In this document: positions 18,362 through 27,108 of the stretch, piece after piece | Layout: each line of letters starts with the position of its first letter | Position numbering within the stretch: position 1 is the first letter of the stretch | DNA from: Nitrosotalea devaniterrae | GTDB taxonomy: Archaea > Thermoproteota > Nitrososphaeria > Nitrososphaerales > Nitrosopumilaceae | Direction: 5' to 3' | Assembly (NCBI GenBank): GCA_900065925.1 | Contig: LN890280.1 | Span: 1,728,451-1,792,450, forward strand | Length of the DNA stretch: 64,000 nucleotides | Notes under the pieces: model-generated | Databases searched by the model: none | The model's input: only the letters and a program-made list of their open reading frames with translations | What the model was told of the DNA's origin: nothing | Translations under genes and position numbers: made by a program

Positions 18362-18591
18362 AGATCATGCTTGAAAGGTCGTATCAGTTTGTACTTTCCT
18401 TCTGAGTCCATTTCAAATAATTCTGAGGTTTCACTTGGATTAACTTGTTTATGCTTTGACAAAAACACCATACAGGTGTATTTATCCAGATATGGGCATG
18501 CTTTGATGAGATCATTCAAAGAGAAAGGTTCCATTAACTTGGCTGACTTTATTGCCCTAACAATTGTTCTGTAAATAACATGTACCGCCAT
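18358..18591 (-). CDS. Small hypothetical protein
   Basis: 77 residues starting at an ATG, with four cysteine-free helices and a compact helix-turn-helix-like region (FSLNDLIKACPYLDKYTCMVFLSKH). It may be a small wHTH protein, but the family is not recognised. The 3' end overlaps coaBC by 4 bases. The 3' neighbour on the same strand is the M24 peptidase, 53 bases upstream. Confidence 0.55.
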   Translation of the reverse strand: MAVHVIYRTIVRAIKSAKLMEPFSLNDLIKACPYLDKYTCMVFLSKHKQVNPSETSELFEMDSEGKYKLIRPFKHDL

Positions 18592-18643
18592 GATATTACA
18601 GATACATGAGGTACTGTTTGAACATTGGCCTAGTTTGGTCTAG

Positions 18644-19705
18644 TTATACTATAACAAGTTCTTTTGTAAACTTGTGCATGACTTCAACTTTGTTTCCAAC
18701 AATTACAGAGTCTTCAATTCTTACGCCAAACTTTTTTGGAATGTATATTCCAGGCTCTACTGTTGCTGCCATATTTTTGGATAAGATTGCCTTGCTTGAT
18801 GGACCTAGGTTTGGCAATTCATGAACTTCAAGTCCAATTCCATGACCTGTTGAATGGATGAAATATTTTCCATATTGTTTCTTTTCAATTACTTTTCTGC
18901 AAGCATCATCTACAGATTTGCAAGATACATTAGGCTTGACAGCTTTGAGTCCAGCTTCTTGTGATTGCCGTACAATTTCATAGACTTTTTTTGCTTCTGC
19001 GGATACTGAACCAAGACCAAATGTCCTGGTTGCATCAGAAACATATCCTTTGTATCGTAAAGTAAGATCAACTACAACCATGTCTCCATTTTTGAATTTT
19101 CTGTCAGTTACCTGTGCATGTGGAAGTGAACCATTTGGACCACCTGCAATTATCAATGGATTTAGTGTAGACTTGTATCCAGTTGCAAACATGCCCCGTT
19201 CCATTGCATACTGCATCAAAATAGTTTGAAGCTGAGCCTCAGTTTGACCTATCATCATTTCATCTACACACATTTCATACATTTCATCTAGTATCGAAGA
19301 CGCTTTTCTCAGTGTAACAATTTCTTGAGCATCTTTTACTTCTCTAGCACGATAAAACGGATCAGTAGAAGACTTGACTTCTGGAAGAGACCTGTTCAGA
19401 CTTGATACAATATTGTAACTATCACTGTCTGTGCACACTTTTTTTCCCTTTAACATCTTGACAACAGTAGCAAGAGAACCCTTTCCACGCTCGGATTTGA
19501 CCACATCACAACCAGTAGATTCGTCTTTTGCACGACCCATCTCAAGTTCTGGAGAGACAATTGTACAGCCATTTTTATCCAATATGGTGATTGCCTCACC
19601 CCAAAATCCAGTCATGTAAAATAGGTTTTCAGGCTCAAAGGCAACAAGTGCATCACATCCGATATCATTACAATATTTTAGAAGATTCTTTCTGCGCTGG
19701 TTCAA
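18644..19705 (-). CDS. pepQ: Xaa-Pro aminopeptidase/dipeptidase, M24 family
   Basis: 353 residues: a creatinase-like N-terminal domain (1-125) and a pita-bread catalytic domain. Metal ligands are visible in VVDLTLRYKGYVSDATRTF (two Asp), HSTGHGIGLEVHE (His), and the Glu in ATVEPGIYIP and RIEDSV. It removes residues next to proline from peptides, in the cytoplasm. It is divergent from the PP-loop enzyme at 19780. Confidence 0.92.
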   Translation of the reverse strand: MNQRRKNLLKYCNDIGCDALVAFEPENLFYMTGFWGEAITILDKNGCTIVSPELEMGRAKDESTGCDVVKSERGKGSLATVVKMLKGKKVCTDSDSYNIVSSLNRSLPEVKSSTDPFYRAREVKDAQEIVTLRKASSILDEMYEMCVDEMMIGQTEAQLQTILMQYAMERGMFATGYKSTLNPLIIAGGPNGSLPHAQVTDRKFKNGDMVVVDLTLRYKGYVSDATRTFGLGSVSAEAKKVYEIVRQSQEAGLKAVKPNVSCKSVDDACRKVIEKKQYGKYFIHSTGHGIGLEVHELPNLGPSSKAILSKNMAATVEPGIYIPKKFGVRIEDSVIVGNKVEVMHKFTKELVIV

Positions 19706-19779
19706 TACAACAATTCTAACCCTTTGCTATTTTATATTTGCTGGAAGGTTTAGATATTGGAAAATGACCCTCTGGTTTT

Positions 19780-20784
19780 GTGGAAGAGAAAAAGAAAGTT
19801 GTAGCATTATTGTCAGGCGGTCTTGATAGCAGACTAGCTGTAAAGATGATGCAAAACCAAGGGTTTGATGTAACTGCTGTTGCAATCAAGACTCCGTTTT
19901 GTGATTTTGATTGTGGTAGAGGTTGTGGATTTGAAATAAGAGAGACTGCAGACTCGCTAGGTGTTGATTTGAAAACAGTTTACCTCGGTGATGATTATAT
20001 CGAGATGCTAAAACATCCAAAGCACGGTTTTGGTTCTGGAATGAATCCGTGCATTGACTGCAGAGCAATGATGTTCAAAGCTGGAAAGAAAGTGATGGAT
20101 GACATTGGTGCAGAATTTATCATATCAGGTGAGGTTCTTGGCCAAAGACCAATGAGTCAGTTTGCTCCAGCACTAAAAACAATAGAAAAAGAATCTGGAC
20201 TAGAAGGAATTATTGTAAGACCACTTTCTGCTGCATTATTACCACCAACAAAACCAGAAATGGATGGAATTATCAAAAGAGAAAATCTTGGAATGATTCG
20301 AGGACGTTCTAGAAAAGAACAGCTAAAGATGGCACAAGAGTTTGGTTTTGACAACCCACCAAATGCTGGCGGTGGTTGCTTGCTTACTGATCCTGCATTT
20401 TCTATCAGGGCAAAAGATCTTTTCTCTCACACAGAGACACCAAACACAAATGATATTGATCTTCTAAAAATTGGAAGACATTTTAGATTTGACGAGAAAA
20501 CAAAATTCATTGTTGGAAGACACAAAGATGAAAATGAAATGTTAAAGGCACTTGCATTACCTGGTGATGTTTTGTTTGATGCAAAAGATCATGTCGGTCC
20601 AATTTCATTATTGCGCGGAGAAGATTCTGAGAAAAACATGAAATTAGCTGCAGCTATCGCAGTACGATATTCTGATGCACCAAAGGACAAGCAAGTCATA
20701 GTCCTGACAGAAAAGAACGATACAAAGTCAGAGATTATCACTGGCTCTATTGCAGAATCAGAATACCTCCAGTATAGGATTTAG
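19780..20784 (+). CDS. PP-loop tRNA-thiolation-type enzyme (MnmA/ThiI-like)
   Basis: 334 residues, GTG start. The PP-loop SGGLDS (12-17) binds and activates ATP. It has a cysteine-rich run (CDFDCGRGC), NPCIDCRAMM and GGGCLLTDP, which are suited to persulfide transfer or an iron-sulfur cluster. This pattern is seen in archaeal MnmA-like proteins that thiolate tRNA uridine. Length and motif order fit the family, but the target base is not decided. Neighbours give no operon clue. Confidence 0.78.
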   Translation: MEEKKKVVALLSGGLDSRLAVKMMQNQGFDVTAVAIKTPFCDFDCGRGCGFEIRETADSLGVDLKTVYLGDDYIEMLKHPKHGFGSGMNPCIDCRAMMFKAGKKVMDDIGAEFIISGEVLGQRPMSQFAPALKTIEKESGLEGIIVRPLSAALLPPTKPEMDGIIKRENLGMIRGRSRKEQLKMAQEFGFDNPPNAGGGCLLTDPAFSIRAKDLFSHTETPNTNDIDLLKIGRHFRFDEKTKFIVGRHKDENEMLKALALPGDVLFDAKDHVGPISLLRGEDSEKNMKLAAAIAVRYSDAPKDKQVIVLTEKNDTKSEIITGSIAESEYLQYRI

Positions 20785-20854
20785 TCATACAACCTAATCT
20801 GTGAATTGCATTTGACTGCAAAGACTTTTTGAGGGAGTTGATCGCTTACAGAGT

Positions 20855-21133
20855 ATGCAGCAGCAAAAGGCTCCCACTTACCTCAAGGCAATAACTTTGA
20901 GGGACTATAGTGACGTACATAGTGTAAAGGAGGATATCAAAAAGGGAATGATTCTAGTTCTCAGGGTAACCCCACTTGCACAAAAAAATGTGGATGAGCT
21001 CAGAAAGGCAGTTGAAGAAATTTACAACATTGCAAAAAATGCAGATGCTGACATTGCAAGACTCGGTGAAGAAAGAATCATTGTTACTCCATCTGGAGTA
21101 AAGATCTGGCGAGCCGAGTACGATCTAAAGTAA
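20855..21133 (+). CDS. sepF: SepF-like cell division protein
   Basis: 92 residues, a DUF552/SepF core: YLKAITLRDYSDV, DIKKGMILVLRVTPL, then a helix (VDELRKAVEEIYNIAKNAD) and the closing IIVTPSGVKIW. In archaea SepF anchors FtsZ at the membrane. An N-terminal amphipathic membrane-targeting helix is not obvious in this short form, and the TATA context is unclear, so the true start could lie further upstream. The 3' end overlaps the convergent aCPSF1 gene by 9 bases. Confidence 0.82.
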   Translation: MQQQKAPTYLKAITLRDYSDVHSVKEDIKKGMILVLRVTPLAQKNVDELRKAVEEIYNIAKNADADIARLGEERIIVTPSGVKIWRAEYDLK

Positions 21134-23056
21134 TCTAATTCCTTCTTGTACTTGTGGACAGGTTGTTGCAATTCTAAACATCCTGTGTACTGAGCTTGCC
21201 AAGTTTTCACACTTGCGTCGCTCACCGTGATTTACAATTACTCTTCGAAGTTTTGGTCGGAGTCTGTGGATGTATGACATCAATTGGTTGTAATCACTGT
21301 GACCACTGAACCCATCAAGTTTTTCAGTTGAACAGTTTATGTTAATGACCTCAATTTTTCCATCCTTTCCTACAACAGAGACTTGTCTTGAACCATCAAG
21401 AACTCTTCTTCCTAGTGTGCCGTTTACCTGATATGACACAAACAAGATCTTGTTTTTCTGGACTGGTGCAATATTTTTAAAGTATTCAAGAACTGGTCCA
21501 CCCTCTAACATACCAGATGTTGCCATGATAATTGATGGGCCTTCGCGTAATGGTTCTTCTCTTGCATCAGAGTGTTCGACATTTGTGAAATATTCAGAGT
21601 CAAATGGGTTGTCATCTGTCTCAAGGATCTTTTGTCTGAGTTCTCGTGCAAGATATTCTGGATAGGATTCGTGAATAGCAGTTGCCTCTGAGATCATTCC
21701 CTCTGTAAACACAGGCGCTTCCATGAGTTGTCCTTGTTTCATGTATTGATCGATTACCATCATGAGTTCTTGTGCACGACCCACTGCTGGAATTGGTATA
21801 AGCACCTTTCCGCCGTTTCGTAGTGTCTCGTTTACGGATTTGATAAACATGGACTCGACTTCTTCTCTTGATGATTGAATGTCTTCTTTTGCACCATAGG
21901 TACTCTCAATCAATAAGGTCTCAACTCTTGGGAAATTCCAAGATGCGCTCTCAAAGAGCATGGATTTTCCATACTTTAGATCGCCCGTATAGACAAAGTT
22001 GTGATTGCCGTTTCCAATATGAAAGTGGCAGCTTGCAGAGCCCAAGATGTGGCCTGCATTTGAAAATACTAGTTTAATGTCAGGTGAAATATCGGTAACT
22101 GTTCCATATGATAGTGGAATTGTCTGCTTCATGACTTGCTTGACATCACGCTCAGAGTATAGCGGAACTCTGCCTTGAGCCGCTGCAACCTTGATTGCAT
22201 CAAGCTGGATTAGGTTCATCATAGGTAAGGTTGGCTCGGTACAGTAGATTGGGCCCTTGTAGCCATACTTGAACAATACAGGCAGAAATCCTGTGTGGTC
22301 AAGGTGCGCATGGCTGATTACTACAGCGTCAAGCTCGTCTAGTGTTATGTTTGGCCAATCAAGTCGAGGATATGCCTCTATTGGGTTTTTTGCACCCGGG
22401 TTTATACCACAATCAATTAGGATCTTGCTTTCATGAGTGGTAAGCAACATACAGGATCTTCCTACCTGGCTAAAGCCTCCAAGTGTCATCAGTGAGACTT
22501 CAGCATCTTCTGATAGCTTTGGTCTGAATATTTGCTCACCGACTTGTCTTAGGTGCTTGCTTCTTTCAGTTGAGGAAATTTTTAGGTTATAGTTGATAGT
22601 TTGAATGGTAGACGACTGGCTTGCAGTTGCCTTTCTGATTCGTATCCTCCAGCCAGTTTTTGATACAAGTTCTGGCATGTTAAAGGCATCAGTATTGTTA
22701 AGAAGCCATGGGCGCTTGACATCTACTGTCATCTCGCCTGTTGCAGTATCAAAGAAAGTTCCTCCAAGTTCTGCCTCTTTTGGAAGCATTTGAGTTAGTA
22801 TCTGTCTTGACTCTTCCTCATTCTTTCTAATCGACTCTTCAGTTCTTACTACAATTCTTTTTTTGATGACATTTACCATGTTGGAGATCACTTCGTTATG
22901 CTCCATCAGATACTTTGGATTCTTTGTATAGATTGCAATCCTTGGTCCTTCGTAATCTATCTTGGTAACGTCAGCTTCTTTTGGGATACTTTGCAGTATT
23001 GTTGCCATTATGTTTTGGGCTGGAGATAGTTCACGTTGTGCTTGTTTTCTTTGCAT
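21125..23056 (-). CDS. KH/beta-CASP ribonuclease aCPSF1
   Basis: 643 residues, the usual aCPSF1 length. Residues 1-150 carry KH-type RNA-binding domains; from about 185 a metallo-beta-lactamase domain shows HAHLDHTG (249-256), the beta-CASP insert, and the closing GFSGHSDYNQL. It is the archaeal CPSF73 relative that cleaves transcript 3' ends at U-rich terminators and may take part in RNA decay. It lies 7 bases after psmB on the same strand. Confidence 0.95.
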   Translation of the reverse strand: MQRKQAQRELSPAQNIMATILQSIPKEADVTKIDYEGPRIAIYTKNPKYLMEHNEVISNMVNVIKKRIVVRTEESIRKNEEESRQILTQMLPKEAELGGTFFDTATGEMTVDVKRPWLLNNTDAFNMPELVSKTGWRIRIRKATASQSSTIQTINYNLKISSTERSKHLRQVGEQIFRPKLSEDAEVSLMTLGGFSQVGRSCMLLTTHESKILIDCGINPGAKNPIEAYPRLDWPNITLDELDAVVISHAHLDHTGFLPVLFKYGYKGPIYCTEPTLPMMNLIQLDAIKVAAAQGRVPLYSERDVKQVMKQTIPLSYGTVTDISPDIKLVFSNAGHILGSASCHFHIGNGNHNFVYTGDLKYGKSMLFESASWNFPRVETLLIESTYGAKEDIQSSREEVESMFIKSVNETLRNGGKVLIPIPAVGRAQELMMVIDQYMKQGQLMEAPVFTEGMISEATAIHESYPEYLARELRQKILETDDNPFDSEYFTNVEHSDAREEPLREGPSIIMATSGMLEGGPVLEYFKNIAPVQKNKILFVSYQVNGTLGRRVLDGSRQVSVVGKDGKIEVININCSTEKLDGFSGHSDYNQLMSYIHRLRPKLRRVIVNHGERRKCENLASSVHRMFRIATTCPQVQEGIRLL

Positions 23057-23063
23057 TAAATCA

Positions 23064-23696
23064 CTAAAGCGTAATTATTGCCTTTTTCTGTTCTTTTGTT
23101 AAGAGTCGATATCCCTGCTTGTCGATTATTGCGACGTTGATTCCGTCACCAGTTCCAATGTTTCTGGTGATTGCAGCTTTTACCGCTCTTAGGGCAATTA
23201 TTTTTCCCTCTTCTACTGTTAGGCCGTCACGGTACTCACTTTCCAATAGACCGTATGCTACTGGCGAACCACTTCCTGTTGTTACGTATGTTTTTTTGTC
23301 AAGTGATCCGAACATGTCTATGTTGTAAAGTGATGGACCTTGCTTGTCGTATCCTCCAACGAGAATATCGGCAATGAATGGATAGTATCTATTTTGGAAA
23401 AATATCAATGATGCAAGTCTTGCAATTGATTTTATTGGTAGATACTCTTGTTTGTCAATTCGGTGTATGTTTGAATGATATCGCAACATGTCTGTAACAT
23501 TTTGTGCATCTGCAACACCACCTGCAATTGTCATTCCTGCGTGATTATCGATCTTTTGGATCTTCATTGTATTGTTATTTGCTATGAAATATCCTGCGCT
23601 TGCTCTCATATCTGCGCAAAGAACTACACCGTCAGTACAGCTTATTCCTACTGTAGTTGTTCCATGGTATGTGTGTTGTTCGATATAGTCTGACAA
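23064..23696 (-). CDS. psmB: Proteasome beta subunit
   Basis: 210 residues from the TTG at 23696. The open frame runs to an ATG at 23801, but that would give a 47-residue propeptide overlapping the divergent gene. The TTG has AGGAG 8 bases before it and gives a 12-residue propeptide ending HG|TTTVG, where the first Thr is the catalytic nucleophile. The conserved GYFIANN and GSGSPVAYGLLE segments are present. It forms the inner rings of the 20S proteasome. Confidence 0.92.
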   Translation of the reverse strand: MSDYIEQHTYHGTTTVGISCTDGVVLCADMRASAGYFIANNNTMKIQKIDNHAGMTIAGGVADAQNVTDMLRYHSNIHRIDKQEYLPIKSIARLASLIFFQNRYYPFIADILVGGYDKQGPSLYNIDMFGSLDKKTYVTTGSGSPVAYGLLESEYRDGLTVEEGKIIALRAVKAAITRNIGTGDGINVAIIDKQGYRLLTKEQKKAIITL

Positions 23697-23741
23697 ATAA
23701 CTTGCTCCTAACTTGAGATGTTTTGGTTTGCATAATACCCG

Positions 23742-23750
23742 CTTAAATAA
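23742..23750 (-). promoter_or_regulatory. TATA-like element for psmB
   Basis: TTATTTAAG on the minus strand, about 50 bases before the proposed TTG start at 23696. It leaves a short leader that carries the AGGAG at 23709-23705. Confidence 0.4.
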
Positions 23751-23799
23751 CTTTGGATTACTAGGATATCGATAAATAACCAAATTCCAAGTGAAAATC

Positions 23800-24840
23800 A
23801 TGGCTTCTCACATAATGGAGCTACCAAGAAAGATACTCATAGGTGAGAACAATATTTCTGATATAGGAAATTTTCTGGTAGGCCTGTCAAATCCAAAGAA
23901 GGTTTCTCTAGTTTCAGGAGATCAGGTACGAAAGATAACTGATAAAAAAATTTCCGCTTCACTTTTGGATTCAAAGATCAAGTATGTTTGGCATCGTAGC
24001 ACAAGCAATGATGTAGAGGCTGCAAAAAAAACACTTGATGAAATAAAAAAAGACAAGAGCGATTTGATAATTGGAATTGGCGGTGGCAGATCTGTTGACA
24101 TTGCAAAGATGATTGCATTTACACTAAAGAAATCATTTGTCAGTATACCAACATCTGCTTCACATGACGGCATAGCTAGTCCCTTTGTTTCATTACGTGG
24201 TGACAAGCCGTATTCCATCATAGCAACTGCACCACTAGGGGTCTTTGTTGATATAGCAATTCTGAAAAAGGCTCCAAGGAGGCTTTTAGCTAGTGGTTGT
24301 GGTGATCTTATGGCAAAAGTTACTGCAGTGCGAGACTGGGAACTTGCAAGAGATAACACTGGAGAATATTTTGGTACATATGCGGCAAATCTTGCATCAA
24401 TGAGTGCAAAGATAGTCATAGATAATTCAAAAGATTTTAGAAAAAATCCAGATGTTAGAATGATTGTTGAGGCATTGATAAGTTCAGGGGTAGCTGCCTG
24501 CATTGCTGGAAGCAGCAGGCCATGTTCTGGTGCAGAACATTTGTTTTCTCATGCAATTGATCACATCAAGCCAGGTGTAGGTCTGCATGGAGAAAAGTGC
24601 GGTATTGGTGCAATATTGATTGCAAAACTTCAAGGCCAAGACTGGAAAAAAATAATTCAGATGCTAAAAAATGTAGGTGCACCAACAAAAGCAAAAGAGA
24701 TTGGATTAGAGCCTGAGATTCTTGCAAAAGCACTTACAATTGCACAGTCATTAAGACCTGAGAGATATACTATACTCAGCAGGATAAAGATGAATAAAGA
24801 AAAAGCTATAGATCTTGCAAAAGATACTGGCGTACTATAA
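23800..24840 (+). CDS. egsA: Glycerol-1-phosphate dehydrogenase
   Basis: 346 residues from the ATG at 23800. A GTG at 23791 is in frame, but a TATA-like GATAAATAA at about 23768 suits a leaderless ATG. It reduces dihydroxyacetone phosphate to sn-glycerol-1-phosphate, the archaeal lipid backbone. Seen: IGIGGGRSVDIAKM, SIPTSASHDGIASPF and the metal-binding GVGLHGEKCGIG region. It is divergent from psmB and convergent, 2 bases apart, with the FKBP gene. Confidence 0.94.
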   Translation: MASHIMELPRKILIGENNISDIGNFLVGLSNPKKVSLVSGDQVRKITDKKISASLLDSKIKYVWHRSTSNDVEAAKKTLDEIKKDKSDLIIGIGGGRSVDIAKMIAFTLKKSFVSIPTSASHDGIASPFVSLRGDKPYSIIATAPLGVFVDIAILKKAPRRLLASGCGDLMAKVTAVRDWELARDNTGEYFGTYAANLASMSAKIVIDNSKDFRKNPDVRMIVEALISSGVAACIAGSSRPCSGAEHLFSHAIDHIKPGVGLHGEKCGIGAILIAKLQGQDWKKIIQMLKNVGAPTKAKEIGLEPEILAKALTIAQSLRPERYTILSRIKMNKEKAIDLAKDTGVL

Positions 24841-24842
24841 TT

Positions 24843-25589
24843 CTAGGCTGTTTTTTGCTGGGCAGGTTTTTCTTCAGCTGGTTTTTGTTCTACTGGTTTG
24901 TCCTGTTTTGGTTTGCTGTATGTATCAACAAAGTTAACTTTCTCTAGTTTTGTTACAAACTTGAAAATTTCATTTGCAATTGCACGTTTTACTATTTGAA
25001 GACCTTCCATCATCATTGCTTCCTCTGGGATGTTAACATCAAGTTCTGTTCCCTTGATCTCAAACTTGATCTTTGACTCTTCAATTGGGAATCTTCGCTT
25101 GAGCAATCCCAAGACTTTGTCTTGGTCTGTATCTAGTGATTTGATAACATTAAGATCATAAACAATTGTTTTTCCTGCAAATCTGTGATTGAAATCAACT
25201 TGGACTCTACCTGAACCAATGAATCTTACAATTCCTGTTCTTTCATCAATTTCTATACTATCTCCAACTGTAACTTTTTCTGCATCTTCTCCAAGTTTTC
25301 GAAGTGGAATCATACGAACCTTGCCTGTATCTCTTACTCCGAATCCTTTCTCTGGAGGAACTTCGATTGAAAGTTTGTCACCAGCTTTTGTATTTGCTAG
25401 TGCATCATCAAGACCCTTTAGAACCCATGACTCTCCTACGGAAATGAGTCTTGGTTGATACTTTACATTTGCATCATGAATTGAACTTGATTTAGCATCG
25501 GCTTCGCGTGTTGTCTCAAAGACCTCGTTTGAATCTTTAACCTTAGCAGTATAATCTACCAGAATTAAAGTTCCTTTTTGGAAAGCCAA
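24843..25589 (-). CDS. FKBP-type peptidyl-prolyl isomerase
   Basis: 248 residues: an FKBP domain opening KGTLILVDYTAKVKD, with the insert-in-flap layout (VGESWVLKGLDDALANTKAG, EVPPEKGFG), and an extra C-terminal domain of about 90 residues (FPIEESKIKFEIKGTELDVN). A K/P/Q/E-rich tail closes it. It catalyses proline isomerisation and may act as a folding chaperone. Length above that of SlyD marks the archaeal long form. Confidence 0.92.
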   Translation of the reverse strand: MAFQKGTLILVDYTAKVKDSNEVFETTREADAKSSSIHDANVKYQPRLISVGESWVLKGLDDALANTKAGDKLSIEVPPEKGFGVRDTGKVRMIPLRKLGEDAEKVTVGDSIEIDERTGIVRFIGSGRVQVDFNHRFAGKTIVYDLNVIKSLDTDQDKVLGLLKRRFPIEESKIKFEIKGTELDVNIPEEAMMMEGLQIVKRAIANEIFKFVTKLEKVNFVDTYSKPKQDKPVEQKPAEEKPAQQKTA

Positions 25590-25632
25590 CGTGATCGATC
25601 CTTCAACTTCCTTATATTAAGTTAACACGAAA

Positions 25633-26760
25633 TTATAGAGCCTTTAGTTTTTCTTCAGCAACTTTGAGTGCTTCTGGATTTGTCTTGTATCCCATCATAT
25701 CAAGTGTAGATCCTATTGCAGAAATTGTTCTCATTACATGATACTTGTTGACTTCTCCCATACATCCAACTCGAAATACTTTACCTTTTAGTTCGCCAAA
25801 TCCACCTGCAACTAAGACTCGGAATTTTTCAGAAAGTGTTCCTCTGAATGTCTTGTCATCAAGACCTTCAAGATAGTTTAATGCAATTACAACTGTAGAA
25901 CGTGCATCTTCTTTAGCAAACGGTGATAATCCTAATGCACTTAGTCCACTGTAAAGAGCATCAGAACAAACTCTATGTCTTTTAATTCTGTTGTCAATTC
26001 CCTCTTCTAGGATAATATCAAGTGCTTCTCTGTATGCATAAAGCAATGGAATAGCAGGAGTAAATGGTGTTTCTTTGCTATCATCATAATACTTGAAGTA
26101 TCTTGCCATGTTAAAGTAGAATGTCGGAGGAGGATTTGCAATCATGTGCTTCTTTGCTTTTTGACTCACAGCAATTGGTGATATTCCTGGAGGTGCAGCG
26201 AGTGCCTTTTGTGCGCCTGTTACACATACGTCTACTCCCCACTTGTCCATATGGAATTCTTCTCCGCCAAGTATTGAAACTGCATCTACTACAAAGAAAG
26301 AATCGTTTCTTGCAGTAAGATCTTTTATTTTATCAAGATACTTTACCATTGTACCAGTAGAGGTTTCATTCCAAACTACATAGAATGCTTTTACATCTTT
26401 ATTGTTATCAAATGCCTCTTTTACTTGATCAAAAGTTGCATTTTGTCCAAATGGTGTTGTGAGACGTACTACATTTGCACCAGCCCACTCTAGCATTGTT
26501 GAGAGTCTGTTGCTAAATTCACCGTTGACTGGAATTATTACCTTGTCGCCTTTCTTTACCATGTTTACAACAGAGGCTTCTACTGCACCTGTTCCAGATG
26601 CACTAAGAGCTACTACATCGCTTGTAGTATCAAAAATTTTCTGACTCTTTTCAATAGTATCTACGTATAACTTGACAAAATCTTTGCTTCTGTGATTTAT
26701 CATGTGAGTAAACATTGAACGTGTTACTCTTTCTGGAACATTTGTTGGTCCAGGTAACAT
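25633..26760 (-). CDS. Class V aminotransferase (alanine-glyoxylate/serine-pyruvate type)
   Basis: 375 residues from ATG 26760, giving the family opening MLPGPTNVPERV; the longer ATG at 26805 adds 15 residues, and a TATA-like AATTTATTTGG about 20 bases upstream supports a leaderless start at 26760. PLP site: VDAVSILGGEEFHMDKWGVD, then CVTGAQKALAAPPG with the lysine. It probably transfers an amino group between alanine, serine or aspartate and glyoxylate/pyruvate; the exact substrate is undecided. Confidence 0.9.
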   Translation of the reverse strand: MLPGPTNVPERVTRSMFTHMINHRSKDFVKLYVDTIEKSQKIFDTTSDVVALSASGTGAVEASVVNMVKKGDKVIIPVNGEFSNRLSTMLEWAGANVVRLTTPFGQNATFDQVKEAFDNNKDVKAFYVVWNETSTGTMVKYLDKIKDLTARNDSFFVVDAVSILGGEEFHMDKWGVDVCVTGAQKALAAPPGISPIAVSQKAKKHMIANPPPTFYFNMARYFKYYDDSKETPFTPAIPLLYAYREALDIILEEGIDNRIKRHRVCSDALYSGLSALGLSPFAKEDARSTVVIALNYLEGLDDKTFRGTLSEKFRVLVAGGFGELKGKVFRVGCMGEVNKYHVMRTISAIGSTLDMMGYKTNPEALKVAEEKLKAL

Positions 26761-27044
26761 GACTAGATATTCCAAATAAATTCTCCAATTTGCAAGAAAG
26801 TTCACCGCTATTTATAATTAAAGTTCGCAAATATTGACCGTATTTTAGGCTCTGAATCAAACCTGTTTTTACCAGATTTCTGCTATTGTTACTAGGAAAG
26901 TTGGTTCTTTCATTCGTATGAGTTACTTTTAATGCGTCTAGATATAATTTTGCCAATTTTATAGGAGTTTTGTTATTTACACTAGCTAACGAGTGGTTCC
27001 AAATTCACCACAAACTATTAAGATCTGATCTACGTAATATTTGA
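26761..27044. other. Intergenic stretch, no gene seen
   Basis: About 285 bases between the aminotransferase and the structured RNA candidate. It holds the aminotransferase promoter near 26774-26784. A 101-codon frame crosses it on the minus strand (26651-26956) but overlaps the aminotransferase and has no coding character. I could not find a repeat here matching the right end of the island. Confidence 0.4.
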
Positions 27045-27105
27045 TAGGCAAAGGAGAGTTGCGATAACTCGCTGGGATGACCTTCGGGTCATTCCACCTT
27101 TCCTA
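27045..27105 (+). ncRNA. Candidate structured RNA, three-way junction with cUUCGg loop
   Basis: The bases fold as an outer stem (TAGG, one bulged C, AAAGG at 27045-27054 with CCTTTCCTA at 27097-27105), a hairpin (GAGTT/AACTC, 27056-27070, loop GCGAT) and a 9-bp hairpin (27074-27095) capped by UUCG between C and G. That tetraloop is exceptionally stable only when this strand is transcribed. It sits 4 bases from the stop of the convergent DUF3800 gene and lacks a T-run. It is not a tRNA, SRP or RNase P RNA by sight. Function is unknown; a terminator-like role for DUF3800 on the other strand is an alternative. Confidence 0.5.
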
Positions 27106-27108
27106 GCG

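Noticed and set aside
26651-26956. 101-codon minus-strand frame
   Set aside because: It overlaps the aminotransferase start in another frame, has no family trait, and its composition is that of an AT-rich shadow.
27045-27105. A tRNA or tRNA-end attachment site at the island's left edge
   Set aside because: No cloverleaf, anticodon loop or T-arm pattern can be formed; the fold is a three-way junction without a CCA-type end.
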